A DNA stretch of 64,000 nucleotides from contig CP042280.1 in NCBI GenBank assembly GCA_007858575.1, positions 1 to 64,000 on the forward strand, read 5' to 3'. This document shows positions 63,915 to 64,000 of this stretch, piece after piece. Every line of letters begins with the position of its first letter. Positions within the stretch are counted from its first letter, which is position 1. The translations under genes and the position numbers were made by a program. The stretch is from Streptomyces sp. WAC08241. GTDB lineage: Bacteria > Actinomycetota > Actinomycetes > Streptomycetales > Streptomycetaceae. The notes beneath the pieces are model-generated. The model was given only the letters and a program-made list of their open reading frames with translations, was not told the DNA's origin and did not search any database.

Positions 63915-63966
63915 CTTGTCGGCTCCTCCAGATTAGGACTTACCTGTTGCGTGCGCAACAGGTAAG
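63915..63966 (-). promoter_or_regulatory. Operator/promoter D
   Basis: Palindrome CTTACCTGTTGCGT/GCGCAACAGGTAAG at 63939-63966. Leftward TTGCGC, 17 bases, TAATCT (rc of 63930-63935 area). The last 34 bases of the window (GAAAGCCCCGCCTCCGC) look like the arm of a terminator. Confidence 0.8.
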
Positions 63967-64000
63967 CGGGATTGAGTACAGAAAGCCCCGCCTCCGCAGA

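Noticed and set aside
1..64000. tRNA genes and insertion sequences
   Set aside because: No T-loop GGTTCRAATCC-type match with a plausible cloverleaf and no transposase or terminal inverted repeats were found.

Overview
The window is high-GC actinobacterial DNA with GTG starts, GGAGG-type ribosome binding sites and many four-base ATGA/GTGA gene overlaps. The proteins look like Streptomyces phage and plasmid proteins (MmyB-type regulator, WhiB, SpdB/TraB transfer proteins, DUF5131, RusA). I read it as part of a Streptomyces temperate siphophage that also carries plasmid replication and conjugation genes, that is, a phage-plasmid. No integrase, lysis genes, tRNA, CRISPR array or insertion sequence is visible.

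Layout. (1) 1-16.6 kb, minus strand: the virion assembly line, read right to left: portal, scaffold, decoration protein, major capsid, small connectors, MuF-like protein, head-tail stopper, tail terminator, tail tube, tail assembly chaperones with a canonical -1 frameshift site, tape measure, and the start of the distal tail protein cut by the window edge. (2) 16.7-19.6 kb: a cargo unit between two strong terminators, holding a type III polyketide synthase and an MmyB-family regulator. (3) 19.8-28.4 kb: small phage genes in mostly minus-strand operons, with a RelE-like toxin-antitoxin pair. (4) 28.5-41.3 kb: a plasmid module with a winged-helix replication protein carrying iterons inside its gene, an XRE regulator, an excisionase-like protein, and a long plus-strand transfer operon ending with SpdB- and TraB/FtsK-like genes and a repeat cluster resembling a clt transfer locus. 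(5) 42.2-45.2 kb: a lipoprotein, then the terminase subunits on the plus strand, unusually far from the portal gene and on the opposite strand. (6) 45.4-63.9 kb, minus strand: early genes including SSB, WhiB-HTH, RusA resolvase, HNH endonuclease and DUF5131, with a few plus-strand mini-genes.

Regulation visible in the sequence. Four near-identical palindromic promoter/operators (22.43, 28.45, 58.14, 63.95 kb) share the same -35/-10 arrangement and head leftward operons; they probably form the repressor-controlled early regulon. A separate identical 14-bp motif precedes the terminase, portal and scaffold genes on both strands and probably marks the late genes.

Caveat: about half of the longer genes change reading frame without an intervening stop in the intended protein, usually at G or C runs. 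I treat these as single-base sequence errors, not pseudogenes. Gene limits below span such breaks, and frame changes are noted where they matter.
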